Below the pieces are notes generated by a model. That model saw only the letters and a list, made by a program, of their open reading frames with translations, had not been told where the DNA came from and ran no database searches. Of a stretch of 64,000 bases of DNA, positions 25,009 to 36,110 are shown one piece after another. The translations under genes were made by a program, and so were the position numbers. The DNA comes from Paracentrotus lividus (Eukaryota > Echinodermata > Echinoidea > Camarodonta > Echinidae): NCBI GenBank assembly GCA_940671915.1, contig CALNVZ010003434.1, positions 20,578,741 to 20,642,740 on the forward strand. The letters are read 5' to 3'. Every line of letters starts with the position of its first letter. Position 1 is the first letter of the stretch.

Positions 25009-25358
25009 TCACTGCCAGTTATGACCATGATATTAGGTGTGATGTTATCAGGGTTATCATGCTTATATTGAGCCTATATATTGCAACATTATTACCTGTT
25101 CATATCACACCTTGACGGGGTTTACTCATGTTGCCGAAAGTCATATACTCATGTCCATTGATTACCAAGTTTCGATGTCAGAAAGATAGATGGATTTTCG
25201 ATATGACACAAAAGTTGGTAACCCTAAAAGGGCATTTTAAAGACGCTGTCTTGCCATCCTCATCAGGTTTGATCACCAGTTACTTTAGAGTCATAAAGGC
25301 GTTAACCCCTTGTCAAATTACACGCGTTATGCCCTTAGTAGAAGTGGTCTGTCCACTG
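25009..25358. other. Unannotated DNA
   Basis: Nothing supported between the poly(G) run and the hairpin element. An open frame of about 100 codons runs into the hairpin element and has no recognisable domain. Confidence 0.5.
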
Positions 25359-25480
25359 CCCTGTAACATAAGAGATACGATTGATCTTTCGATTCATATC
25401 AATCGTAAGTCAATGGTAAACCGTGTACTGTAAGTTACAATCCATCGTAAGATTGATCGTATCTCTTTTATGTTACAGGG
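25359..25480. mobile_element. Short palindromic MITE-like element
   Basis: The ends are near-perfect inverted repeats. The left starts CCCTGTAACATAAGAGATAC and the reverse complement of the right starts CCCTGTAACATAAAAGAGAT. The match continues through ATACGATTGATC/ATACGATCAATC, giving arms of about 28 bp in a 122-bp element. This is the tightest small hairpin in the window apart from the 57.1-kb one, suggesting recent insertion. It has no coding capacity, and I could not identify a target-site duplication. Confidence 0.6.
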
Positions 25481-25649
25481 TACATTGTCTTACCTGTACA
25501 TAACATACATGCCAGGTCATTAATTAGAGAATGACCTCGGTTGGTCTTTGGCAGACAAAGGGGGTTCTTAGACCTCATTAAGGTTAGGCATAGGTGTCCA
25601 ATTAGCCGCTGAGACAGGTGTAACAGACATTTTGGCGGCAGAAAGGAAG

Positions 25650-25965
25650 ATGTAAAGTGATGGAGAGAAAGAGAGAGAGAAAGAGCGAGAGCGAGAAACA
25701 GACAGAAGGAATAGTCTTTTATAGAGGAGCACTGGTGGAAAGGAGGTGATAAAGGGAAGGCGTTAACGAGAGAGAGAGAGATTCATATAAAAGATAAAAT
25801 AAAAGAGAGCTAGAGAGGAGTACATGCAGAGAGAAAAAGAGAAAGAAAGAGAGAAAGAGAGAGAGAGATATAAGAAAGGACTGTATAAGTATAAATGGAA
25901 TGAAGAGAATAATGTACAGAATGGGTTGGAAAGAGAGAGAGAGAGAGATAGAGAAGAGATGAGGA
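25650..25965. repeat. (GA)n-rich polypurine block
   Basis: GAGAGA and GAAAGAGAG motifs dominate the plus strand over about 300 bp. A minus-strand open frame of Ser/Leu/Phe composition across it is a compositional artefact. Confidence 0.85.
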
Positions 25966-27016
25966 GAAGACAATCCTCGAAATATTAAAGAACTTGAGAA
26001 ACTTAAAAGAATATGGATAATGCTCCTTGTATATTCTTACAGGATGTAATAATTCATCTTAATTATGATACAAATAATTTGACTGTCATTAGACTCAAAA
26101 TACATTGTAATTCGAATTGATTGGTATCAGTTTCATATTGCTTCCATTCAGAATGTCAAATCTTGACTACCAGTTCTATCTGCCTAAAATTAGAAACGAT
26201 CATTACTATCATCCCAACTGAAACCTTAAAACTGAACTCTGACCATGCTTAATACGTCAATATTCTAAACTGAAACAGTAATGCATCATTATCAGCCCCT
26301 ATACCTTTTCTTGATGGAAGACTATTTACATGAAATAAATTTACACTATCCATTATGATAGGGCTTTTTCAAAATTAACACTAACAAGTGACATGGCAAG
26401 AAAGCTTTTGAAAGTTTTTGAAAAATAATTAATTAATTTTTAGCGTCTTTCTAGCTTTATTTTGCATCCATCTTCGCTTCCATCATCAAACCTATATATA
26501 TCCCCAATACTTCTTCCAAAACTAAACGGTAAAAGATCCTATTGTTTCTCTGCTACGGGCTACAAACATCTCATATTTGTCAAAATCTATCTACATCTCC
26601 CCCACAAGAAAATATTGTGTCAAGGTTTGGGGGTCTAAAGTCCTGCCCTTTCGCCCGGGGTTTCGGTAGGGTCGAGAGTTGGGGTCAGGTACACTTTACG
26701 TCTGGACCTAGTTCAAGGGTATGGTATTGAGAGGGGAGTTGCATGCGGTCTGCGTATTGTGTTTTTCTGCCCGTAATCCGGAGCACGCGATCGCTCGGAG
26801 CTCTTTAAAAAACGACGACGAGAATTAAAGGGGAAGACGTCTCTGAACATTGAGAAAATTGCTTCGCTCTTTCTGATGCTATCTTGCTATCTAGATGGAT
26901 AGAATGGTAGAGATAATACGACTGATTTGTAAATTGTACGACTCCGATGTGGATAATTAATGAGGATGCAGAATTGTAAACATCTGAGATGAAATGAAGA
27001 GAATAATGCCTTATAC

Positions 27017-27019
<3 letters not shown>
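25966..27019. other. Unannotated AT-rich DNA
   Basis: No exon, RNA or interspersed repeat is supported. Confidence 0.55.
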
Positions 27020-27075
<56 letters not shown>

Positions 27076-27310
27076 CACAGAGACAGAGAGGGATAGAGAA
27101 TGTGGGGAGAGGGGCAGACATCAATAATTGAAAAGGGGGAAAAGACAAAGATAAGTGTTTGTGAGATAGAGTGATAAAAAAAAACGTTAGAGAATGAGGG
27201 TGTGTATGTGAGTGTGTGTTGCATATTTGCATAATAGAGAGGAGGAAAATACAGGGAGCGAGAGAGAGAGATAGAGAGAAAGAGAGAGGGGAGGAGGAGG
27301 AAAATAGCAA
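27020..27310. repeat. Poly(A) run of 54 followed by a GA-rich tract
   Basis: Positions 27020-27073 are all A. The sequence then continues as purine-rich DNA with GAGAGA blocks (27080-27110 and 27256-27300). Minus-strand open frames of 63-104 codons that include poly-Phe derive from this run. A long A run can mark a retroposon tail, but no recognisable body precedes it. Confidence 0.9.
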
Positions 27311-28313
27311 ATATCAACAGTATAATACTCATGATACATCAATACACCTGCTAACCTTCCATCAATACAGATTATTTTGTCATCTTATAAAATGTCTCAT
27401 ATCTATTATTCAAAAGAAATTTCGTCATTTCCTATGATTTTTTGAAACACAATCACTGTTTCACAATCCACAAATCCCTTCTGAACCAGGATAAAGATTA
27501 CACGTAAGACACGAAAGACAATCTATAAATAATATTCTCTAGTTGTTAACGAATACACATTTCAACAACGGCGTCACCTTAGTAATACTCAAAATCCTAC
27601 TTCCTCTACCTCGATAGCTTTTTAAACAAAGCAAAATCAATAGGAGTGAAACAATAAATTTAATGCGACACTTAAGAAAGATAAAACCTAATCGTTGCCT
27701 TAGAAACATCATCCACATTAACGATACAAACTGCATGTATGGCCTCATGCTATTCATTCACAAAACCCTTCTATTTGATTTACTTTTCGCTGTTAAAACA
27801 AAGGAGTATATATGAATGGAACACGATTTAAATACTTGCCAACGACATGCTAAAGTCAACTATTTTGCGTTGCAAAGTTTTATTTTCTTCAAACTAATAC
27901 AAAGTCACAAATTGCAACGATCTAACGATAATTTTTTATGTAAGTCATTCGTTCTGTAATAATCTTGTATCATATTCGCCAATCTCTCGCTCTTGAAAAA
28001 TTATAGAGGAGTGTAGTTTTGAGTGAAGATCAACATTAAAAAACCTAATATTTGCCTTCCATAACTATGCCTCCAATATAATTTATTTTCACAATAAATG
28101 TTACAAACTGATCTTTTTCTATCTGTTGATGATAGACGTCGATCGGTTTAAATGTCTGAGAGATGACTTTTGTTAAGATTTGAATGTTCTCCTGCTGCAG
28201 GTCTGTTAAAAGTTATATGCCTACAGACTGCATCCATGACGTTATTCATTCACAAAAATAATGTTCTCCAATCTCACTTCACTCTATACCATGTCGATAC
28301 CGCTCTTGCCTGT
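27311..28313. other. Unannotated AT-rich DNA
   Basis: No coding exon or repeat is supported. A minus-strand open frame of 72 codons (27539-27757) has no recognisable domain. Confidence 0.55.
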
Positions 28314-28866
28314 CTACACTGTTAGAAAATTTCTCCTTAAAAAACAAGAAAGTTCCTGCAGCAGAGTCTCGAGAACACCAGTAATCTTACTGTACAAATT
28401 TGCAGTGAAATTACAGAAAACTGGTATACGAGGAGTGAAAATTTACCAATTTTCTTTTTTTCAAACAGACTTGTTCTCTTAATTTGCAGAAAATTTCCCG
28501 TTATAAAAATATACAGAATGATTCTGTTATACATATACAGAATAATTCTGTATTTTTTTTCTCCTAAAAAAACAGAAAAAGTTCCTGCAGCAGAGTCTCG
28601 AGAACACCAGTAATCTTACTGCACATTTGGTAACACAATTTACAGTAAAATAACAGTACAATTACAGAAAGATGGTATATGGGGTATGTAAATTTACAAA
28701 TTTCCTGTAATAAAAAGCCGTTTTCCTTTTTAAAAACAGACCTGTTCTGTTAAATTTCAGAAAATTTCCCGTAATAAAAGTACACAGAACTATATTATCA
28801 TTCATAATACAGAACGGTTCTGTATTTTTCTCTCTGTAAAATCTTCTGTTTTTTTTAACAGTGTAG
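28314..28866. mobile_element. MITE-like element with CTACACTGTTA inverted ends and an internal duplication
   Basis: The left end CTACACTGTTA and the right end TAACAGTGTAG are perfect 11-bp inverted repeats. Ends of this TACACTGT...A-rich type are common in invertebrate and fish non-autonomous DNA transposons. The interior contains a direct repeat at 229-bp offset: GTTCCTGCAGCAGAGTCTCG at 28352 and again at 28581, followed in both by GAGAACACCAGTAATCTTAC, and later in both by AGAAAATTTCCCGT and ACAGAA...TTCTGTAT blocks. About 2.3 units fit in 553 bp. No transposase is encoded. No clear 8-bp target duplication is visible, so a hAT origin is unproven. Confidence 0.6.
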
Positions 28867-30390
28867 GCACTCGAACAAAGGAATCAAATCGGTATGAATG
28901 GAATATGAAATACGACATCCCACACGACTTCCGTCATCATTAAACTCAAGAGCTATATAGACGAGGTCTCGATTCGGATATGACTTATGATATGACACAA
29001 TCATCTCAGTGCCGACATGATAACATGAATAAGACTATTTAAATGCCATGGCCCTTTGAATAATACAAACATATAAACATTGCCCCAATTCCATAGGTGA
29101 ATCATCTTGCTGATGGAGGACTGTGTAGAACTGCGGATTCGGTACTCAATGGAAGCAGATAGTGTATAACGTGCGTATCGAAAAAAAAAAAAAAAAAAAA
29201 AAGCAATCCTATTTAAGAGGGATCATAATCAAAGCTCATTATACTAAAGCATTTTATATGATATAATTAGAGAACAACCCTTCACCTTTGGAATGATGCC
29301 TGTCATGCATTACATTATTGCCACACATAACAGAGAAAATTACAAATGAATATGACAGGTAAAGATCCAGTTTTTGGAAGTTTTGAGAATATGAGACAAG
29401 ATTGAACTTTGCTGCCACACATCATTGAATAGAATGGGCTTGTGTGCGATGATGTGCGAAACCAATGAAAGCATTTACTGAGTTTCTCAAAACTTGCAAA
29501 AACCGGATTTTTTTTTAACTTGTCGCCTTTACGTGCAATTTATTCCATTATGCGTGGCATTTATTTCAAAGGAAATGTATCATTGTAAAGTTGAAGTTCT
29601 TCTTTAATTATGCTTCATAAAACATGTAAAAAATAAGTAAGTTTGGAAAATGACCCATCTAATGATGATAGACCAACATCTTCCGAATCGGTACTACATG
29701 TATACTATATAAGGCTGGAGTATATAATATTAATATTATCTGAAGATGAATGAAAAGTAACTTCGGTTCCAGTACTCAATAACGTAACAAAATAACGGAA
29801 TCTGTTAAATTGAAGATAGCATATTCCTTCAGATTAGGTATTACGATGGAAAGTTGGAAGCAAATTTGCAGAGACAAACGAAAGTAATACGAGCATTGGA
29901 ATAATTCATGATTCATCAATGGGTGCAATTTCGTTGTCCGTTCACAATGCAAATTAGCCAATAAAGATGCAGCATAAATTATGTTTTGGATCTTTGAATT
30001 AATAATTACTTATGAATCAAAATCAGTCATGGGTCTGATGATCCTTTGTTCTCCGGGGGGGGGGGAGGTACAGATGAAAGCCGGAAGAATATGGGAGAGG
30101 TATTATTATTGGGGTACTTTTATAAAGGATGATCGTAATGGAGTTCCATTCTAAAATATGGAAAGAGAGGCGAATCACAAGAATAACAAAGTTTACAAAA
30201 TGTACATCCTGATAAGGTATTTAACGTTAACGATTTTCTTCAGGAAATATGGAACAAACCCCATACTTAATTGTACATTTCCAGCTTCCGTGAAAAACCA
30301 CTGGGGCAAAAGTACAATTTTAATGACCGCAGATGACATCCATTTGAAACAATTCCGCTTTTTACGGGACTATACACCGATTATGCATCC
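28867..30390. other. Unannotated DNA
   Basis: It contains an A run at about 29180-29202 and a G run at 30056-30065. No exon or RNA is supported. The open frame at 30158-30448 runs into the foldback element that follows and is not gene-like. Confidence 0.55.
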
Positions 30391-30510
30391 GCTGTCACAC
30401 GAACGAGACCGACACAAGACCGCCAACAGACCGGCCCTAAAGTTATAGCTCCGCAAGGCGATGGGTGGCGTCGTTTTGAAACCGGTGCTGCGGAGCTGGC
30501 GGTGTGGCTG
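30391..30510. mobile_element. GTCACAC-ended foldback element, copy at 30.4 kb
   Basis: The left end GCTGTCACACGAACGAGACC is followed by GACACAAGACCGCC. The right end GGAGCTGGCGGTGTGGCTGA is its degenerate inverse. The layout and GACCGAC internal motif match the copies at 19.3, 46.7, 49.6 and 51.2 kb. A CpG-rich interior of about 80 bp separates the arms. Confidence 0.45.
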
Positions 30511-32113
30511 AATCTCGTAATGACGAAGGTATATCAACGCTAATGAATCTGTATCTCATTCTAAGTTGCATGTCAACCAGGAGGATAACATATGTTTTAA
30601 TATACCTCACCGCATAGGATGAAGATGAAGAATGATACCACTAAACAAATGAAGACATCGAACCCATCTCATCTAGGGGACTAATGGATTTAAAGATCCT
30701 CTGACTCACCGGGTATTTTTATTGTCATGTTGGCCCCCTTAATAATTACCAAAAAGGGCTTCCCCCTTCTGCTATTCTATTTACTCGCGCGGGACAGGGA
30801 AATTTATTCACGATATGACATATTAAGCATGCATGATATAAAGCGAAGAAGACACATGGTCGTAGGATTAATTGGTGGAGCGAGTTACTGTTTCTACGCT
30901 CGCTTGTCATTGAGATTTAAGCGCGGGAAGAGATAACTCACGAAATTGACATCTTGGAAAAATGGAAGCAAATGATGTCATTTTTCCTAAATAGTCCCAA
31001 TATGAGCATGATATCACCCCTCCATTTATGGAGCCCCGAGAGACAAAGGAAATTTAAATGATTTTCCTGACTGATCAAAATTTTCATTCAGGTATATTGT
31101 ACAACGTTCTCAAAGTAATAGTTTTGCTCTTTCCAGATATAATTAAGATGCCCCTAATTATTGTACGTTGTAATAAAACAATCTTTCTATCTCTCTCCGT
31201 TTTTTTTATATTATCTTACACTGGTATCATTTATTGTATCAAGTATATTATAATATTGTACTACGCTTCCTCCAATTAATGCCAATTGTCAAATCCCGTC
31301 TGTAATAGTCCCTTGCATGAATTTGTCTTTTCCAAAGTATAGGCCTATTATCTGAATCATACTATAATTGTATTTTAACATTTCTCGATATATGAAACAT
31401 TCAACTTTACGTTTCGTTGCAATTTCAAAAGTTAAATTAGAAACATTTATATAAATACTTTCTATTGATACATTTTATAAAACTACCAGCAAATGGAAAC
31501 TTATTCCAGTGTAGTCCCTTTAACTCTATTTGGTGTATGCTGTCAAACAATAACCCCTTTCACCTAGGATTTTATCACCTGGTGATGCGATTGGTACCCC
31601 TTTCTAACGACACCAACAGACGTGTACCTTCACCCTGGCGCCTTATTAGGAGTGTGAATTGGGATACCAGTCTGAGGAGTGAAAAAAAGACAGCTATCCG
31701 ACCTTTTATCGTTTGGCCATGTCGAATGATCTGTGGAGACTTTTTGGTAGGGGGAAATCCATTTTCCATGTCGCTTTAATTTCTGATTATTACATTCATG
31801 TTTATGATCGTATAACTGAAATATATGAATATGGTTTTTATAATAACTTAAGAAATAATATAGTTTCTTGATCTGATGTACCCCCCCCCCCATAAACTTC
31901 AGGTCATTTATCGTCCAACCATTAGGCTATATCATAATTATATAAAGCTATGAAATAATCTGATCGCCATTCGCCAATGTCCACTAAATACAAATGATAT
32001 AGAATGAAAGAAAGAGAGACACAAATTTTCCAAGATTTTTTTTTAATTTGGAAGATAATGTTTATAATAGTTTTTGAGTAATCAAAAGACAGACGGTTAG
32101 AGATTTAAATACA
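30511..32113. other. Unannotated AT-rich DNA
   Basis: A C run lies at 31881-31890. Opposing open frames at 31.46-31.89 kb overlap on both strands and have no splice signals or domain. Nothing else is supported. Confidence 0.55.
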
Positions 32114-32491
32114 TACACTGTAAAAAAAAAAAAAAGGTAACTCGCAAGAAAATGAGTAAACTAATGCTTTACTCCCAACGGAGTAAACTAATGCTTTACT
32201 CCCAACGGAGTAAATTTTGTTTACTCTTAACAGAGTCAAAAGGTAACTCGCAAGAAAATGAGTAAACTAATGGTTAATGGTTTACTCCTTTCGAAGCTAG
32301 GATTAGGAATGATACATAGATGACTAAAAGTTACTCTTTTCTGAGTAACATTTAGCTCAACCGCATGAGTAATATTTTTTACTCAGTAACATTTAGCTCA
32401 ACCGCATGAGTAATATTTTTTACTCAATTTCACGCGAGTTACCTTTTTGCTCAATATTGGGTAAGATTTTACTCATTTTTTTTAGAGTGTA
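32114..32491. mobile_element. MITE-like element built from GAGTAAA repeats
   Basis: The left end TACACTGTAAA and the right end TTTAGAGTGTA are inverted with one mismatch, followed inside by A-rich and T-rich runs. The interior is a patchwork of direct repeats: AGGTAACTCGCAAGAAAATG at 32135 and 32241 (106 bp apart), GCTTTACTCCCAACGGAGTA repeated 28 bp apart, and GTAACATTTAGCTCAACCGC repeated 51 bp apart. Nearly every block contains GAGTAA or its complement TTACTC. There is no coding capacity. The ends resemble those at 28.3 kb, so the two may share a transposase source. Confidence 0.6.
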
Positions 32492-32997
32492 CAATTTAAA
32501 GGGCCTATCAAAAAGAAGTCGTAAATGAATTACGTACTGATAGTTCATGTAACACAAACCATCTGATGTGTGTTACATAATAACTATTACATACTAATAG
32601 AACAAAATCGATAGTCATATTTTAACATGAATTGATTTCCATGTACTGCTATGCATTATTGTGCCAACATTATAATGTAACGGGTATAAGGTCGCTTTTC
32701 CACTTTTTGCTAAAACATACAATTCCTGAAATGCATATTTATATCGCCATCGAAAAATTAATGGGAACGTTTTATTATGCTGGCACCTGTAATTTTTAAA
32801 AGGAAAGCCGTTTTCTGGTAAACAAAGACATTTCAATCAAACATGCTGGTATATCATTATTTTCGAGACCTGTGCACCATAGGTATTGGCTTACACGCCT
32901 TGTAATGTATATCAAACTTATGAAATTTTATTTTTAATACAATGTAGCTTGATACAATACAATTTAAGTAACTATATAACATTTGAGGTCATGTAAC
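32492..32997. other. Unannotated DNA
   Basis: AT-rich sequence between two elements. A minus-strand open frame of 73 codons has no support. Confidence 0.5.
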
Positions 32998-33120
32998 ATT
33001 TAAATGTAAAGTTCACCGGAAGTTAAGATGGTCTTAATAAACGCAGCACAATTAAAGCCATATATAGTGATGTCACGAAATTATATCTTTTGAATGATAT
33101 GAAAAAATGAGCAAAGAAAA

Positions 33121-33199
33121 TGGGGTACCATCGGGATTCGAACCAGAGACCTCCTGGTTACTAGTCAGGCGCTCTACCATCTGAGCTATAGTAAGCCCC
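33121..33199 (-). tRNA. tRNA-Thr(AGT)-like sequence, left arm
   Basis: Read on the minus strand it shows a D arm GCTCAGATGGTAGAGC, an anticodon arm CCTGACTAGTAACCAGG with anticodon AGT (plus 33160-33162), and an intact T arm with the B box GGTTCGAATCC. The 3' part resembles animal tRNA-Thr. It is 79 nt rather than about 73, and the acceptor stem pairs only as GGGG/CCCC with a bulge before the D arm. The anticodon stem has an A-C mismatch next to the loop. It is therefore more likely an element-borne tRNA-derived promoter or pseudogene than a working tRNA. Confidence 0.5.
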
Positions 33200-33408
33200 G
33201 GATGGGGTCGTCCCTAATACCCGTTAACTCTTCAATACTCGAGTGGTCAGAAGCTATTGAAAAATTTTTATTAAAAAAGCTGCATCACTTCACCGTGATC
33301 CCTCGCATTTACTCCAAGTTGATTTCTACCCTTCGGGTTTATGCCAGGTTTCAATAGCTTCTGACCACTCGAGTATTGAAGAGTTAACGGATTAGGGACG
33401 ACCCATCC

Positions 33409-33482
33409 GGGGCTTACCGTAGCTCAGATGGTAGAGCGCCTGACTAGTAACCAGGAGGTCTCTGTTCGACGATGGTACCCCA
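33409..33482 (+). pseudogene. tRNA-Thr(AGT)-like sequence, right arm (damaged)
   Basis: This is the inverted partner of the tRNA-like sequence in the left arm, with the same D arm and the same anticodon AGT at 33446-33448. It has lost one G and the ATCC of the T arm, so the B box reads TGTTCGACGATGG instead of GGTTCGAATCC. Both the T stem and the internal polymerase III promoter are broken. The left copy keeps them, so the deletions postdate the duplication that made the palindrome. Confidence 0.6.
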
Positions 33483-33600
33483 TTTTCTTTGCTCATTTTT
33501 TCAAAATTATATCGTCATAAATTTCCTTTGACGGATTTTCGTTAAACTCTGACTTGTTCAGTTTTTGTTAAAACCAACAATGTGGACTTCCCCTTTAAAT

Positions 33601-35090
33601 GCAACGTTCTAACTTTGTAAAAATTACAACTGACTTATATTAATTTGACGGTGTGTTACAATTTCGTTGCTTTATGATATGATATGATTGTTATTTATGT
33701 TATTTGAGTTTAGAAAAGTTGGCAAGATGGGGCCATTAAACAGTGTAAAACGTGTAGAAAGGGAACTCTTTCCGGTCTGCAATCTAATTTCATAACATAT
33801 TTTTAGATTTATAGTTTCTAGTTAAGATGTGTGGGTAAAATCGACCAACATCTCTTACAATGAGTATACTAGACTCATATTAATGTAAAAAGTGTATTGT
33901 GTATTAGCTCCATGCAGTTTATAGTTGTCATGAAGTTCTACACAATATATGTTTTTCATTTACAGCCCAGATAAAGTTTGAATCAAATAGTTTACTCATT
34001 ATAAAATGGAAATGGCTGCCTGCTTAATAATTAATCACTTTTAAAATGAGAGAGAATCGATGATGGACACTGCAAACGTACCCAATCTTTCTGAACCCAC
34101 CCCCAATCAGGGTCACTCTCCGATCCCCTCCCCATAAATAAACTACATTATATACCCCGCCCTAAAATCAAGGATCGTTATAGGGGCCAGTCTAAAATAA
34201 CTGAATTACCCTAACACGACTCGCGTTTTATCCAACAAATTCAGCCATAGCTTCCTAAATCATAACCTCACTCTCCCTCTCATTACATCTTCTAATGTAA
34301 TTTAAAAGTATAATCAGACCATGGGCCTACCTTCTATGTACAGTGTATACAAACAAGACTGGTAACATAGAAACGGGTTGATTCTGACCTCATTAGGTTA
34401 CACGATCGATAAAGAAGGTGCATCAATCTTGTTAAGGGATGTGTTTCACATTACTGTGTCCACTGTTGAGTCATCGTGGTTAAACATGATCAAGAAAATA
34501 GGCTTTTATCCATATTAGGCGCAAATCGACCCACAATGCCGATTATCAATTTCCGACGCTTAAAATCATGTAACAACAAGAAGGTTAGTAAAGGAAATGA
34601 CACTGTTCTCAGAAAAAAATATAAAGTCTGCAATAAGATAGAACAAAATATATAAATGAGATATTGCACGGTAAGCCTAATGTGGTTATATACCAAGGAA
34701 CTCTAATATATTTCTGCATTTCTGTGCAGACTAAAAAAATGCAATCATCAATTTCCAGAGGTTAAAACATTGCGGAAATTACTATTCCCAGAAAATGTAG
34801 ATAGTCAGTGAGCTTTTAAAATAATTGAAATAACCAATAACGGGGAGAGACACTGGCGTGTTGCAGTTGAATGTGATGTCGTGCTATCTCTACTGTATTA
34901 ATGTATACGACAAAGTTCAGTTGGTTGCATAATGTATCTAAAAATAAAATAGATGTGAGAAGGAGGTTATTTACCGGGGCTAACTGAAATTGAAAAGCTT
35001 TTCTATTCAACGGTTGACAAGACAACGGCTCGATTTACTTGTCTTTTTGAGTGATGAGTCTATCTATATCGATGGTTCGATAGACGGAGA
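33601..35090. other. Unannotated AT-rich DNA
   Basis: No exon, RNA or repeat is supported. Two minus-strand open frames of 68-69 codons have no recognisable domains. Confidence 0.55.
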
Positions 35091-35640
35091 AAAGAAAGGG
35101 GGAAAAGCAGAAAACAAATAGTGGATTGGTAAAAGCTTTTCAGGGCACAGTGAGGGATGACTGAATATAGGCATATGTGACTAGTGATGACATGAACATG
35201 GAGATTCAGTGAATACGGAGCGAAAAATATGATTGAGTGTTGTATGTGAAATTGTGGGGAAGAAAGAGTGATGAAAGATAGAGAGGAGAGAAGAAAGAGA
35301 GAGAGAGGGGGAGAGGGGGGGGGGGGAGATAAGTGTAAGGACTATAAACACAAAATACAGAGAGCAAAATGACATATGGAGACGGCGAGAAATATACAAC
35401 ATACAATAAGCATGATAAGAGCCGAATAGACAATAAATAATGATGAAGAGAGGGGAGTGCATGGAGGGAGGGAATAGAGATATGAAGAAGGTGGAGAGTA
35501 CAGAAATTAAGAGATAGATAGGAAGAGATTGAAAGAGAGGAGGGGATGAAGTGGGAGATAGTGTGAGAAGGAGAAAGATGAGATGACAGAACAGAGATGG
35601 GCAGATAGAAAGAGGTCGGAGGTTATAGCGTCTGCCTCCT
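35091..35640. repeat. Purine-rich block with GA repeats
   Basis: The plus strand is rich in AGAGAG and GGAGAGGGG, with a G run at about 35318-35326. Minus-strand open frames across it (Ser/Leu/Pro/Phe-rich) are largely compositional. One overlapping frame continues into the more complex segment just downstream, listed separately. Confidence 0.8.
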
Positions 35641-35760
35641 GAAATAGAAGCTGAAAGTCTCTCATCCAAGCCTGAGTAATGGCGGGAGAATTCCTCCACA
35701 TTCTCCTTCGATCCAGCCTCCCGGGCGCAACCATTATTATACATGAACGTCTGCATCACG
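35641..35760 (-). other. Weak exon-like coding patch
   Basis: Abutting the purine block is about 120 bp of balanced composition. Its minus-strand reading contains mixed charged residues (for example NNGCAREAGSKENVEEF and SRHYSGLDERLSASI), unlike the Ser/Leu runs beyond it. A pyrimidine-rich stretch ending GATGCAG precedes it and could be a splice acceptor. I see no GT donor at the other end, and an in-frame TAA lies 30 bases upstream of the ATG. I do not recognise the sequence. It could be a decayed exon or chance. Confidence 0.2.
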
Positions 35761-36010
35761 TCAGACAGAAGGGCTTAACATAATCATTCTGACATTTATG
35801 TTCATTTGAATATATACTAGACGAACATACTCGTAGTTTCTGGAATGGCAGGGGTATGTGTACCTGGCCAATCTACCTGCACCTGACTTACTATTTTCGG
35901 TATTTTTATGTTCACTGAAGTATTCTTTATGCACGAACGCGGTTTTATGCATTGCAGGCATGCATGCATGGTAAGGGTATATTATCTGGGCAAAATAGCT
36001 ATTTTGACAT
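35761..36010. other. Unannotated DNA
   Basis: Nothing recognisable except a GCATGCATGCATGG palindromic stretch at about 35957-35970. Confidence 0.5.
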
Positions 36011-36110
36011 TTTTAAGCCTTCGCCACCGAAAACTACTGAAGGTGGTGCTGGAGGCATCATGTTTACGGGTTGTCCGTCCGTCCGTCCGTCCATCCCGTT
36101 TCTTTCATGA
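36011..36110 (+). repeat. Interspersed-repeat fragment with (GTCC)n core
   Basis: The segment contains GAAGGTGGTGCTGGAGGCAT, then CATGTTTACGGGTTGTCC and four to five copies of GTCC. I associate this wording with a dispersed repeat seen in many marine invertebrate genomes. That identification is from memory and needs a repeat-library search. There is no coding support despite a small open frame through it. Confidence 0.4.

Larger units (their letters stand above)
32998..33600. mobile_element. Inverted (foldback) element carrying a tRNA-Thr-like sequence in each arm
   Basis: The core is two long arms, 33101-33261 and 33349-33502. They are inverted copies differing by about one substitution and a few small gaps over about 155 bp, and are separated by an 87-bp spacer. 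Each arm holds a tRNA-Thr(AGT)-like sequence. Outside the arms the flanks become divergent but end in related motifs: ATTTAAATGTAAAGTTCACC on the left and, reverse-complemented, ATTTAAAGGGGAAGTCCACA on the right. This makes the whole unit about 600 bp. The terminal TTAAAGGGGAAGTC-type motif is one I associate with widespread invertebrate interspersed repeats. No protein is encoded. Confidence 0.6.

Noticed and set aside
27011..27332. Minus-strand frames containing poly-Phe
   Set aside because: Produced by the 54-base A run and the GA-rich tract.
35181..35640. Minus-strand open frame of 192 codons as a membrane protein
   Set aside because: Most of it is translation of CT-rich simple sequence. 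Only the first 40 or so residues are non-repetitive, and these are listed separately as weak.
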